A DNA stretch of 64,000 nt from Stercorarius parasiticus (taxonomy: Eukaryota; Chordata; Aves; Charadriiformes; Stercorariidae), in the NCBI GenBank assembly GCA_013396915.1, contig VWZL01000433.1:248001-312000 (forward strand). Direction: 5' to 3'. The notes beneath the pieces are model-generated. The model saw nothing but the letters and a program-made list of their open reading frames with translations, had not been told where the DNA came from and made no database searches. Shown piece by piece: positions 37,601 to 49,073 of the stretch (position 1 is its first letter; each line of letters opens with the position of its first letter). The position numbers were made by a program, and so were the translations under genes.

Positions 37601-38072
37601 AGAGTGGTTGGATTCCTCAGTTGCTTAAAAACTTGCTGTAGTTCCCTCACTGAGAGAGGAACCAAATTAGCCATATGCAAAATATCACTTACCAGCCTCA
37701 GCCATGCCTGGGAAGCTGGCGTCTGGTGTTCTCTAAATGGATCATGTAAAGAGACTAGAAAAACCTGGCCAGCAGGGGTCAGATATGGATTTGAACACTT
37801 TGAGAGCAAAAGTTGTTCAGAGATATTAATTTGGCTTGATATTGTCCCTCGATGTTTGGGGATGGAGTGTTGTTTGGTGCTAGTCTGCAGAGCTGTCTGC
37901 CTGCCCTTCAGCCATTTCAGTTTACTGCTGCCTCTGATTATATTTCCAGCATTATGCTATTTGCTGTGTTTCACTTCCTAAGTACATTTTTAGGTTAAAT
38001 ATCATATTTTGACTCAGTGATAAAAATGAGGCTATATGGAAAGTCATAATTTATAAACAAGACATATATATT
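31646..38072. other. Unique sequence, no gene recognised
   Basis: No interspersed repeat or gene is recognised. Overlapping 83- and 87-codon frames near 32.35-32.63 kb and a 125-codon frame at 37604-37981 have no domain. The stretch 34750-36560 has no frame worth noting. Confidence 0.5.
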
Positions 38073-38290
38073 TCACTCCCTTCCTCTGTTCTTTCTTTTT
38101 TCTTTTCTCTTTTTTCTTTTTTGTGTGTTTNNNNNNNNNNNNNNNNNNNNNNNNNNNNNNNNNNNNNNNNNNNNNNNNNNNNNNNNNNNNNNNNNNNNNN
38201 NNNNNNNNNNNNNNNNNNNNNNNNNNNNACCCCCCCCACCTTTTCTTCTCTCCTTCTCTCTGTCTCTCTCTTTCTCTGCCTTTTTTCTCA
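38073..38290. repeat. Polypyrimidine low-complexity tract with assembly gap
   Basis: The plus strand is a long C/T tract with units such as TTTTCT and CTCTCTGTCTCT, interrupted by 98 N at 38131-38228. It ends TTTTTTCTCAG, which would be an excellent splice acceptor for a plus-strand exon starting at about 38291, but no coding frame downstream is recognisable. Low complexity explains the gap. Confidence 0.85.
38131..38228. other. Assembly gap (98 N)
   Basis: Undetermined bases inside the pyrimidine tract. Open frames crossing it are artefacts. Confidence 1.
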
Positions 38291-41200
38291 GGCTCACAGG
38301 GCTGTTTTGTGAACTTGGGTACACTGGATGACATAGTCACACCCACGGATTCACCCTCCCTAAACCCATTCACAGTTAGACTTGCCGCTGCATGTTTCTC
38401 TCCTGTCTGAAGCTGAACCAATTGCACAGAAAGAATTGAAATAACTTAGATTTCCTTTCTAGCATCTTTTGGCTGCCATAATAACTGAGAACGAGTTGTT
38501 CTTGACTTATGTATTCTGCAGAGAGCAGCATATATTGCTCAGAGGTGGGAAACCGAGGTAGGTCAATCGCAAGTGATAAATACCCTGTGGCTGCTCCGGA
38601 GGAGCTGGGCACCAAAGCAGGGGACGCTGGTGTCCTGGCCGGGGCTGGGGCAGTGCCTGGACACCCACCAGCAGCCACGGCTGCTCAGCCTTTGGGCTTG
38701 TGGTGCTTACGGTGCTGCTCGAAGGTTTGCTTGGAGAAATTAAGACAATGTGCTAGCCCAAACATCCACTTTTATATATATAAAGTGGCAGGTACTGGTA
38801 AATACTGTAGCTGGAAGCCGAAGGCATTTACATCTTGTACCCCCAACGACAGAAGTGAAAATGCTGATCCACAGGGTGGTTTCCTTTACATTGACTTCCA
38901 TCATATCTGCAGTTCTTTGTAGAAATATCTACCAGCAATAGTTTTAAAAATCACATGGCACATTTGTATGGCGGCTATTTCCTACCTACTTCAGATTCAG
39001 CATCTTTTGTAAGGCTGTAGGTGAGCTGTTTTTTTGAAGAGTACTCAGGCCAAGCACAGCCCCAGGTGAAGGGCCGCCCTCGACAGCCATTTGCAGTTTT
39101 CATCATGAGCATCCTAACAGGAAAGATATTTATTCAATCTAAGTTACCCCTTTAAACCATGTTTTGTTTGTGTTATATAATATCCTGATATAATTTCCTG
39201 ACCTCAAAAATTAGAAGAATTGGGAGGAATTAATCTGGAAGAGTAGACCTCCTGTGAAGTTTTTTTTCCTGCTGTGAGCCAGCCTTTCAGAGATAGTACC
39301 CAGATTTTTGTCTGTCAGAAAGTAAAGGTTCAACGCAACTAGGAATATCATATCCTGAAATTTTAGAGCTGTAGGTAGGTCAGGGTGAGAAGGGAAAAAG
39401 GACAAGAAGACCTGTTGGCTCCTGGTGGCTTGGTAAGCAGCTCTTATTGCAGGGAGCTCAAAGAGGAAAAGCAGGTAATTCCTGCTTCCAAATGTCTTGT
39501 TATTCCTCTGAAAATATTATATAGATATATGTTATAGTACTGCCCACAGATCTCAGTCTACATTGGGACTACTTTGTGTGAAGCGAGTGAGGAAGAGTCC
39601 CTCCTCCAGAGAGCTTGCAGCCCAGGTAGACAAGAGGGATGAAGGCTAAGGGAGGGAGCAAAGTCACCAGCAGACAGTGGGCTGGTCAGCCAGGACAACC
39701 CTGCTCTTCCGCACTTCCAGGCTGATCTTCTGCAGGCCATGCCTGAGGAACATGTAAGGTCCAACGGATCTGGCTGGTAGTAAACAACTCCCAGTTGCAC
39801 ATAAAGGTCTGAAAAATGCATTTCTAATAAATGCTTGAATTGTTGGCTTTACTAATACAGCATTTTAAATGTAGATTGAATATTTCAATAGGTCTTACAG
39901 TAGTGCCTTATGCCTCCCCTAACAAAAGTTGTAAGTATGTGTGAAAAAACAGGTAATATAATTTGCAGAAAGAAACATGTAAGTAAATGCCTAATTATAA
40001 CATTTAAACCGTGCTTGCTGGAGCCCTCGGCTATATTCCACTGCTTGAATTTTTGTAAATCCTTGACATTACAGCTGCTTAAATCCACGCCAGGAGCAAC
40101 ACTGGATCTGTCAAACAGAGAGGGAGGCTTCATTGTCCAAAATTAAAGATGCGTGAAGCCTCAGATAGCTTTTCACTCTCAGCTGCTGTGCTTCAGTGTT
40201 GGAGAGCCTGTGTGAGAGATCCAAAGCCCAGTTGTAGGAGCCTACCCTTTACTTGTGTAATATGTACGATAGGTATCACTAGCACAACGTGTCTGGGTCA
40301 CGCAGATACAGCAAAGAGCTGCCCTGCTTGTGATTTTCTTCATGCTTTCAGGGCTCTGGAGCCAGCCCTGCACCCTGAACAAATCAGTGAAGCCCTGCCA
40401 GCCCAGAACACTGTCTGAGTTTCAGCTAAACTGATTGCAAAAGTTTCCAGTACAATGTGTTATCTGTATAATCATGTACATCTCCTTTGTAGTGCGCTTC
40501 TCAACATAGTTCTGGCTCTTTAACACAACTAGCACAGCTTCTTTTCATGGTTAGATAAATACTCCTAAGGTATCTTCAAGTATTTCCTGAAAATAATCAC
40601 ATGGGAATGACTATTCCACCTTCTTTTGGCAGAAAAAATAATGGTTGCAGAGAAGATCATCAAGTAATGTATCCACAGGAGAGTCAGAAATGACCATAAA
40701 CAAGAGGAGTTTTGCCCAGATCTCCATCTTTTTCACCTTCTCTGCATTTTTAGAGAGAGTAGGAAAAAAATAAAATTCAGAAAAAGTTTTTTTCAGTAGT
40801 CCCGTTAAATGATACTTCTTCAGTCAAAACACTCGCTTGTTCTTAATTTATCAAAATTGAGCTGAAAAGTAAATATTGCTCCTTCCGTGAGATATGCAAT
40901 GGTGGGCCCTTGCTTTGGTGGTCGTAAGACAAAGGAGTCAAATATGCTTGGACGCTAAAGATACTTTGGCATATTTTTGTCAGGAGAGATGCAGTATTTT
41001 GGGGATGCAAAGTAATTTCAACTGTCTTCCTAGGATTCCTTGCAGATGGAGAGTGATGATAAATCTCTCTGCTTCTTTGCATGGTTTAGGGTTGCTGCAC
41101 GCTGTTTGAACAGCTGCACTTGTCCCATCCCTGAAGGTGGCTGCAAGTCAGTGGAGGAGGAAGCAATCCAAGTATATATCATTCTAAAGTGACAGACAGG

Positions 41201-44200
41201 ATGAGTTATTGGGTTTTTTTTTCCCCACTGGTAATTCCTTGTTTCTGTTAGTGATACTGAACGTGCTGTCATGACTGAAGAGCTTCAGCAACTCATCGTA
41301 GTTCTCAGTGCATCTGTCATGTAACAGAAAGAGGGTTTTTTTTCTTGTCCCAGCTCAAATTTCCTAATGTAGAAATCTCTCTAAACTCCCTTTGAACCCC
41401 CAAAAGGCACATCTCATGGAGCAAACTCCACTGCTCTGTGGCTTGGGTTACAGCTTTCCTGCAGGTTCCTGACTGGAGAACTCCTGTAAAATCATTCAGT
41501 AAATACGTGATATGTAGGCCCTTCTTAGAGGGCTTGCACAGAGTAAAAACTGTATATTTGTCATTTTTTCCCCATATTTAGTAGCCTTAAAAGTGTAATG
41601 CTCAAAGCCGTTATTTATTGCCAAATTCCTCAAGTCATCCAAGAAAGCGTGTTGTCTTACAAGAGAGGGAAGTGTCTTCAGTCTACCGTCGTGTTGCTAC
41701 AAGACCGTGGTGGGTAATTCCCCGCACAGCGAGCACACCTCCGCGCTGAATGCTCTTGCTGAGAAACCTCTAAAACACACCGCTTATTTGCTGCGGGGGA
41801 CCTTATTGATTGACAGTGACCATCTCTGTGGAGCTGCTTTTGGTTCGATCTGTGGCGGGCATATGACAGTGAATTTAAGCAAGTTTGGTTGGGTCTGTGG
41901 TGGTGCCACTGACCAGGTCAGCATCCCCATATTGGGACACCTCCCAGCCCACTGTGATGAGTCTCAGGTCGCTGCTCACCAGCTTTCAGCTTTGCTGTGT
42001 CTCACTAAGACTCCTCCTGGGACATGTCAGGCACAGACTCCAGGTGGAATCATCTTCATCTAAATTTCAATGTGTAAAAAGTTGGGTTTAGGCTCTCTCT
42101 GCCATCTGTACTGTCAAAGGAGCGCTCTGAGGGGCTATTTTTCCCATAGAAAGGGAAATATCAAAGCTTGGAAGAAAAGTTTCTTGCAGCTTCCTATTTT
42201 CCCTCTAATGACTGTACAGGATGCCCAGAAAAGCAGCTGAGGCAGGTGATGAATTTTACGTCTGAATTTAAGTGGTATGAGATCCATCATCCCTGTCTCT
42301 TAATCCTTCATGGAAGCAGAGGCTCACAAACCCATTGCTGCTGGCCCTTAGGACACTCACAGCTCCCAGGTAGGACATCCTGACCATTTAAATACACTGA
42401 GAGTTGTCCAGGGAAGGTGGCGAGTTTGTGGAGCCACAGGAGGTGCATCTACAGGAGCACATGGCAAGTTAGCGCTTACACCCAGAGACAGGCAGGCTTT
42501 GCATGGGTTTTGTCGCTTTTCATGTCAAAGCCTGAAAAAAAAAGATGTTCAGATGGTTTAGGAAACAATAAAGTTTATGTGAATGCCGTACCATTTTCAC
42601 CAGCTCGTCTGCTGGAGTCCAGCAGATACAACAGTCCCAGATGAGAGCAGTTCCTGTCGTTCCCTCACTGCTTCTCCCCGATCAGCTCCAAGAGGCAACC
42701 ACAGCCCCTTCCCTCCCAGTTCCCCCACAGAAGTTCACATCTAGAGAACTATTTCTCACCAGGCAGTGAACAACTCTTCTCTCACTGCCCCTACTTTTAA
42801 AACCACAGAGGGTCAAGTGGCTGGTCCCGTGCCATCACAGTTTCCCTCCTCCTGGAAATCTAGCTCAAAATCGAAGCTAAAAAATGGGAAAGCCTCCCCT
42901 CCCCTTATGTTTATAAAGTGACATTTGCGACACAGAGAGTTTGTAAACTCCAAGATCGTTTCCAGCAGCTGAGGGAACAGAGGGAGCTGCACAGGCTCCC
43001 ATGGGGAAGGTGAGCCAGAGGGACAGGCATCACATCACAGCGGTTGTTGTCTTCTGAGGGCAATACAGACTATTGAATCCTGGTCTTAATACAGCTGCCT
43101 GACAACCTGCAGAAAAATCATTTGTCTGTAAAAGCCCCTTGGTCAGATATAAATTGAATTTTCTACATGTGTAGTGAATATTTCTTCAGTTTAAAGAACG
43201 GGTGAATGTACAGGCTACACAGGAAGATGTGCAGAGGCTTTACCCTAACCTTATTGAAGGGTCACCAAAAAAAAAAAGGTTCTAATTTTAAAAAAATAAT
43301 TAAAATAAAATAACAGTACAACTATGCACTCTGTTTTACGGTGCATTTCACATATTTTCAAAGTCCATGTCAACCTAACAAGCCTCCAAAGGCTTCAAAG
43401 CCATCTATGGTGTACCCTGTTAAGCACTAGCAGTATAAATATTATGGATATTTAGTTCTTGGCTCAATAATTTGTGTATTGGATCTTAAATGAATGAAAA
43501 ATCTAAATCAAAACCCTTGACTGAATCACATCTGCATTTCAAAGATGTTTTAAAATCTGAATCTGGATTCCAATCTGAAGTATACCACTATACCGCCAGA
43601 GTGGACTTGCTACAACTCCCATCATAAATGCCACAGACACCTTGGAATATATTGTGACTTAAATCAGCAACTAGAAAGCAAAGCAAAGGGTATTTCTCAG
43701 ATGACTAACATAGATAGATTTGACATATTTTATATGGAGAGATAAATCCTTTTATCCTACTTTGCAATATTTTATTTATGTAACAAGTTAAAGGCTATTT
43801 TGCATCATAAAAGAAAGCTAAAAAGACAAAACTAACCAGAGCTGACCAAAGCTGAAAAACAGGAAAGCCACCGGGGAAAGAGAAAAAAGGAATTCTAGTT
43901 ATTTTACATAACAGATGGCAGCGTAACAGAAAGCAGCTGATGTTGGTAGCCTAAGGGAATTTTCCCGCGTCAAAAGAAAAATAAAATTTAGGATATACAG
44001 AACCCCCATTAATTGAATTTCATAAAAAGAGTGTTTTATTTACATATACATGCATGGACATAGACATATAGATGTATACAAACTTGCACATAGTTGTAGA
44101 GACATCTGCGTTTGGAGGGAAAAGAGGCTAAAAATTATGACAGAATTATATTTTCCTTACCTGCTACACAGTGTTTATTGTTCCTTTCTTTGGAGCACCT

Positions 44201-44328
44201 TGTTGGTCTCCTCTACCAAACTCAGTCTTTCCTGTCTCCCCTCCAGGGCTCTCTACATTTTCAACTATATGCTCATTTGCGTTCCCATTTCCCTGTACTC
44301 CCTCCCTCCTATACCTTCATTTTCACAG
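38291..44328. other. Unique sequence, no gene recognised
   Basis: No gene or dispersed repeat is recognised. Frames up to 137 codons (38509-38922 plus) have no domain and overlap others. An A-rich patch with AAAATAATTAAAATAAAATA lies near 43290-43315. Confidence 0.5.
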
Positions 44329-44329
44329 A

Positions 44330-44822
44330 ATCACAGAATGGTAGGGGTTGGAAGGAATCTTCAAAGATTACCTAGTCCAACCCCCCTGCAGAGCAGGGTC
44401 ACCCAGAGCAGGTGGCACAGGAACGCGTCCAGGTGGGTTTTGAATGTCTCCAGAGACAGAGACTCCACCACCTCTCTGGGCAGCCTGTGCCAGGGCTGTA
44501 TGTCTCCAGAGACAGAGACTCCACCACCTCTCTGGGCAGCCTGTGCCAGGGCTGTGCCACCCTCAAAGTAAAGAAGTTCCTCCTCATGTTTAGGTAGAAC
44601 TTCCTATGTTCAAGTTTGTGCCCGTTACTTCTTGTCCTGTTGCCGAGCACCACTGCAAAGAGCCTGGCCCCGTCCTCCTGACACCCACCCTTTAAGTATT
44701 TATAAGCGTTGATAAGATCCCCCCTCAGCCGTCTTTTTTCCAGACTGAAGAGACCCAAATCCCTCAGCCTTTCCTCATAAGAGAGATATTCCAGTCCCCT
44801 AATCATCTTGGTAACCCTCTTA
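44330..44822 (-). mobile_element. CR1 LINE 3' fragment with internal duplication (group A)
   Basis: This is a minus-strand CR1, truncated at its 5' side near 44822. It encodes the ORF2 C-terminus: [55 protein letters not shown] and [19 protein letters not shown]. This frame is open from 44806 until it meets a perfect 56-bp tandem duplication (44444-44499 and 44500-44555). Because 56 is not divisible by three, the second copy is read in another frame, giving [16 protein letters not shown] instead of the usual sequence. The frame loss makes the fragment non-functional. The 3' tail shares GAGCAGGGTCACCCAGAGCA with the copy at 37. Confidence 0.96.
44444..44555. repeat. Perfect 56-bp tandem duplication inside CR1
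   Basis: Bases 44444-44499 are repeated exactly at 44500-44555 (unit begins ATGTCTCCAGAGACAGAGAC, ends GCCAGGGCTGT). The absence of any difference between copies suggests a recent event, unless gene conversion or misassembly is responsible. Confidence 0.97.
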
Positions 44823-45479
44823 TTCTGCCACTGAATCTAGTGTCCCACATACATTGCACCCTTCTGCTGATCTCCTCCTAAAACCTTTTTCCATACTGCT
44901 CTCCTGCCTGGAAACACAGCTTGCCCTGGAAAGCAAAGCTCACCCAGCATGCCGATCCCACCGAGCCTGCCAGGGCAGACCCATCCAACAAGAAGGGCTG
45001 CACCTCATCTCTCCGAACTGCCTCTCGGAGGGAGCTCATAGGGTGATTTGTGTTGCCTGTTCAGATCAGAGATACTTAATGTGTGACCTTTGGCCTCTGT
45101 ATATCTTGCCTGGGCAATTCATCCACTTTATGGCGCGGTCTCGGTGACCTTTTTTCCCATGAATGGTGGATGAAATATTCCCAGCAGCAGCATCCCTCTC
45201 CCACGCTGCATGTTCCCAACTGGCTTGTCCCACTACCCGCCATACACACCCGTCACACCACGCTTAAGGCTTATAACAGGGATAAACAAAACCACCACAG
45301 CAAGCAGCTTGATTTGCCTCACCAGAAGGTCCTATGGAGCTAAGTACCATAAAAGCTGACTAACATACCCAAATCTAAATATCTTACCTGAAAAAGATAT
45401 ACAATGTACAAAGGAAAATAAGTTGCAGTGAGGAAGCCCTGAAAAAGGACAGCACAGACGAGAGAAAGAAAAACATGAA
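44823..45479. other. Spacer between two CR1 copies
   Basis: About 650 bases of unique sequence separate two minus-strand CR1 fragments. Frames of 86-97 codons here have no domain. Confidence 0.6.
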
Positions 45480-45707
45480 TAATCACAGAATTACAGAATG
45501 GTTCGGGTTGGAAGGGACCTTAAAGATCATCTAGTTCTAACCCCCCCTGCCATGGGCAGGGACACCTCCTGCTAGACCAGGTTGCTCAAAGCCCCATCCA
45601 GCCTGACCTTGAACACTCCACAACCTCCCTGGGCAACCTGTTCCAGTGCCTCACCACCCTCACAGTAAAGAATTTTTTCCTGATATCCAATCTAAATCTA
45701 CCCTCTA
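45480..45707 (-). mobile_element. CR1 LINE 3' fragment (group C)
   Basis: Minus-strand CR1 tail starting AATCACAGAATTACAGAATG. It contains the group-C segment GCCATGGGCAGGGACACCTC and CTAGACCAGGTTGCTCAAAG, then the codons for the last part of ORF2 (complement of GTGAGGCACTGGAACAGGTT and ATATCAGGAAAAAATTC). It breaks off near 45707 after AAATCTACCCTCT. A deletion relative to related copies is visible around CTTGAACACTCCACAACCTC. Confidence 0.95.
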
Positions 45708-48700
45708 GTGCTACTTGGAGGTTGATGGGCTCAAGTCTTTTTCGGCTACATGCATATGAATGTCTGTCCCAGTGTGCAAGGGGTTTGTGGGCTGCCAGTT
45801 GGAATATAAAGGGAAAATAGCTGCTGATCCAGTGCCACTTGACCTAGCACTGAACACACCTCTGTTATAACTGTTCACGAAACAAGCAGTAATTATTTCT
45901 CCTGAATACATCATTACACCAAAAGAGGAAAGTGATTATTACTAACCAGATTTATTATTCACTAAAAGCGACATGGAGGAACTTTCCATGCACCAGCCTA
46001 ACTGCACTCCTGTTGAAATCCATGTGTTGTCTTTCTCATGTGGATTCAACTAGAAGCAAATCAAAGCCTGAGATCTTTGGAAAAAGCCAGCCAGAGAAGG
46101 AAGCTTTGCCTTCTTAAGAATAATTTTTCTAAGACTTTGAAAAAGATGAAGTTTTAGCAGCTTGAAAAGGAAATAGAATATAATCAGAATAAAAATCTTC
46201 AAGTCAGCACTCCTAAATGGGAAATTCTTCCATCCAAGTCCCAAGAAGTGGTCTGTTGAATGCTCCACTCAGCGTCATCTTATTCCCAAGAGAGGTTTCG
46301 GCTGTGTGATTCTCATCCCAGCTCTTACCGGTTACCGAGATAAGGGAAGGGCACAAGCAGCTGTTGTAGCTGGCCATTTCCAGGTAGAAAAGCTCTGTTG
46401 TGATGATGCCTGGCCGCAATACTTTCCCCTTTACAATTACAAGGCTACACTGGCTCAGAACTGACATAGCAAAGCAAAAAACCTGACAAATATTTTATTG
46501 TGGGATTTTATTTTTTTTCAGTGGTTAATTTTTCCACTCACTTTCCTCCCCTTTTATTTCACCTCTTTACTCTGCTATTTTGGTTTGGTTATTTTCAGTT
46601 CAACCGATCGTAATGGAAAACCACTTGGAAACAATATTTTGGTTGGTTTTGAATTATTTTGCTGTGTTTATCCTGGAAACTAGCAATTCCACTAAGTCTT
46701 ACTCAATTAGTAGCTTGTGAACGACGAAGTGATCATATACAGGACTCAGGGATTTTTAATTAGGGCAACCTGAAAACTCAGTGTGGAGCAAAGAGGGCTA
46801 AAATCACTTTGACACACTGTACCTAAAGGTACATTTCCAACTATCCTTTTTTCTTACTAGCTCCACAAAATCTTCCTCAAGGCATTTTCTATAACCAAGA
46901 CCAAGAAAAGACTCAAGGAAGACCACGTGAGGAGCAGGTAGGCCAAACTCATTCTGTGCAAGATGCTCAGGCTGTTTCTGAGCTTATATTAGGATGGTGG
47001 TCTCTGGGGGTTTTGGTTTGGGCTCGTCTTCAGGATAGACAAGGAAGGTGATGACAGGGACGTCCTGGGTTATTATGAAACCACGGCCATCTATATTACT
47101 TCAGTATTCAATATTTTAGGAAAGTTGGATGAAAATGGTCTTAATTTTCTGAAAAGGAGGAGAGGAAGAAAGTATGGGATGGACAACTTTTAAAAGTCTC
47201 AAAAAACCTAGTGATTTCATTTGCCTGAAAATGTTGAGTATCAAATTCTACTCTTAAGACACAATATAATCACACTTGCTTGATACAGTAGTTTATTGTG
47301 ATGGGAGATGGTGAGAAAAAGCCAACATCAGATGTACCCATGGAAGTCTTTGAGACGACAGGTTTTTGGTGAAAGAGAAGAGCAGAGACAAAGTGGGTTT
47401 GGGAAAAGAAAAGGCACAAATGAGAAAGGAAAAGAAAAACAAAGAGTGCATCCATGTATGACAAGCTCTGCAGGTGTATCTGTGTAACAAGTGTTAGTGG
47501 TCCTGGAGTCCTCACCTAAGTAAGTTGGAGGACTCCAGAGCAGCGCTGGTACATAAGCAAGCCGTTATCCCCCATCAGTGATCAGAGGAACTGCTCCTGT
47601 GTTTGCTCCAGGCATTATTTATTTACCAGGGGTCTACCGGTTTCTAGTGACATCGCTTCAGGCTCACTGCAAAAATCGCAAGCTCCTCCAGCACGGATAC
47701 TGTCACCGGTGGTGCATGACGAAGATGGAGGAGATGGGGCCAACTCGCTGAAGCTTCACCAGCATCCGTTCTCTCAGGTAACCCTGGGGAGCATGGGGCT
47801 AAATATAAGCAAAGGAACTCAAAGCAAAAAATATGGTTAAGACTCATCCCAATGACTCTGGATTTTTACCTTTGTAAGCCCAAAGATTGTTACCTTTATA
47901 AAACTGTGTCACAAGCTCAGCAGAGGATTTACGTTTTGATATCACTGGAAATATTGTCCAGCCAACCCGCTGCTTCACCACTCAGAAGACTCATCTACCA
48001 CATACGCTGACGCAGGCCATTGCTCACCCTACTTCTACACAAATAAATTAGACCATTTCTATTTAATTAGACATATTAAGCTATTAAATGCCTAGGACCT
48101 CTCAATGCCACAAGGCCAACAGCATGGGGTAGTCCACATCCATACTGTTAGCCTCTGGTAGCCACTAAAGCAAGGTGTCACAACAAAACTATCTGATGGG
48201 AATGGTCCTTGGCCCATACTGACTCCTGCGTTACGGGCCTGGCCAAAGCCACACCAGAGACTGTTTAAACAGTTTCATGAAAAAATATACCCTGGAACTG
48301 TTTATTTGTTCATAGAGAATTACCGTCTGTCTATGTATCACAAATCAATTGGTGAGGCTTAACAAGCATCAGATTCTAACTTCACCCCACATTCCCACTC
48401 ACTAATGGGCATTAGATTTCATTTTTCCAGAGTATGTACCACACATGAACCGCCTCAGGCGCAAAGTCAGTAGGTTGTTCTCCGCATGTCGTATACATGA
48501 ATTTACAATCAGTGTATGTCAGCTGACAGAGGATCACATGCAGAATTGAGTGTTCAGGGACACTGCGTGGATTTCTGACTTCTGGGAAACTCTGGTCCAT
48601 AAACCAATGCAGGACTTAGACCCTTCCATATGAGCAATATTTTATTTCTGACATTTAGAGCAGCGTGATTCAGACATGTACTTTTCTTCAGCTGTTCCAG

Positions 48701-48992
48701 GAAATGCAGTCAAGGACAAGTTGGTGGCTTGATCTTCTGTGAGATGGGAAGGTGAAGTACTTTCTGCATAGTAATGGGAGGACTGTCCAGTTGTTGCATA
48801 TCTAAGGTAGCAAATCAAAACTGCAGTAAGAGACATGCTAGCAAATGCAGACTTAACTGTAAAGAGCTGCAATATGCACTGATGAGCTCTATGGTCTTCA
48901 ATCTGCCCTTAAAGCAAATCAAATACATGAAGCTTAAATGAAGTCAAGGGATCTGATCCTACCCCAGATTTCCCATGCTGTTTTAGGCTGTT
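45708..48992. other. Unique sequence, no gene recognised
   Basis: No gene or dispersed repeat is recognised apart from the hairpin at 47503-47538. A purine-rich patch (AAAAGAAAAGGCACAAATGA and neighbours) lies at about 47400-47450. Confidence 0.5.
47503..47538. repeat. Perfect 11-bp inverted repeat (hairpin)
   Basis: CTGGAGTCCTC (47503-47513) and GAGGACTCCAG (47528-47538) are exact reverse complements separated by 14 bases. In RNA this would be a stable stem-loop. No T-run follows and no known RNA family is recognised. Confidence 0.85.
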
Positions 48993-49073
48993 TCACAGAA
49001 TCACAGAATCACTGGGGCTGGAAGGAACCTCTGGAGACCATCTGGTCCAACATCCCTGCTCAGAGCAGGGTCA
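48993..49073 (-). mobile_element. CR1 LINE 3' tail fragment (group A-like)
   Basis: TCACAGAATCACAGAATCAC, then GGGGCTGGAAGGAACCTCTG and GCTCAGAGCAGGGTCA, give the extreme 3' tail of a minus-strand CR1. Similarity ends abruptly at about 49073, a severe 5' truncation. Confidence 0.9.

Noticed and set aside
44050..44571. 173-codon plus-strand frame
   Set aside because: Its second half is the antisense of the CR1 copy at 44.3 kb, including the 56-bp duplication; the first half has no domain.
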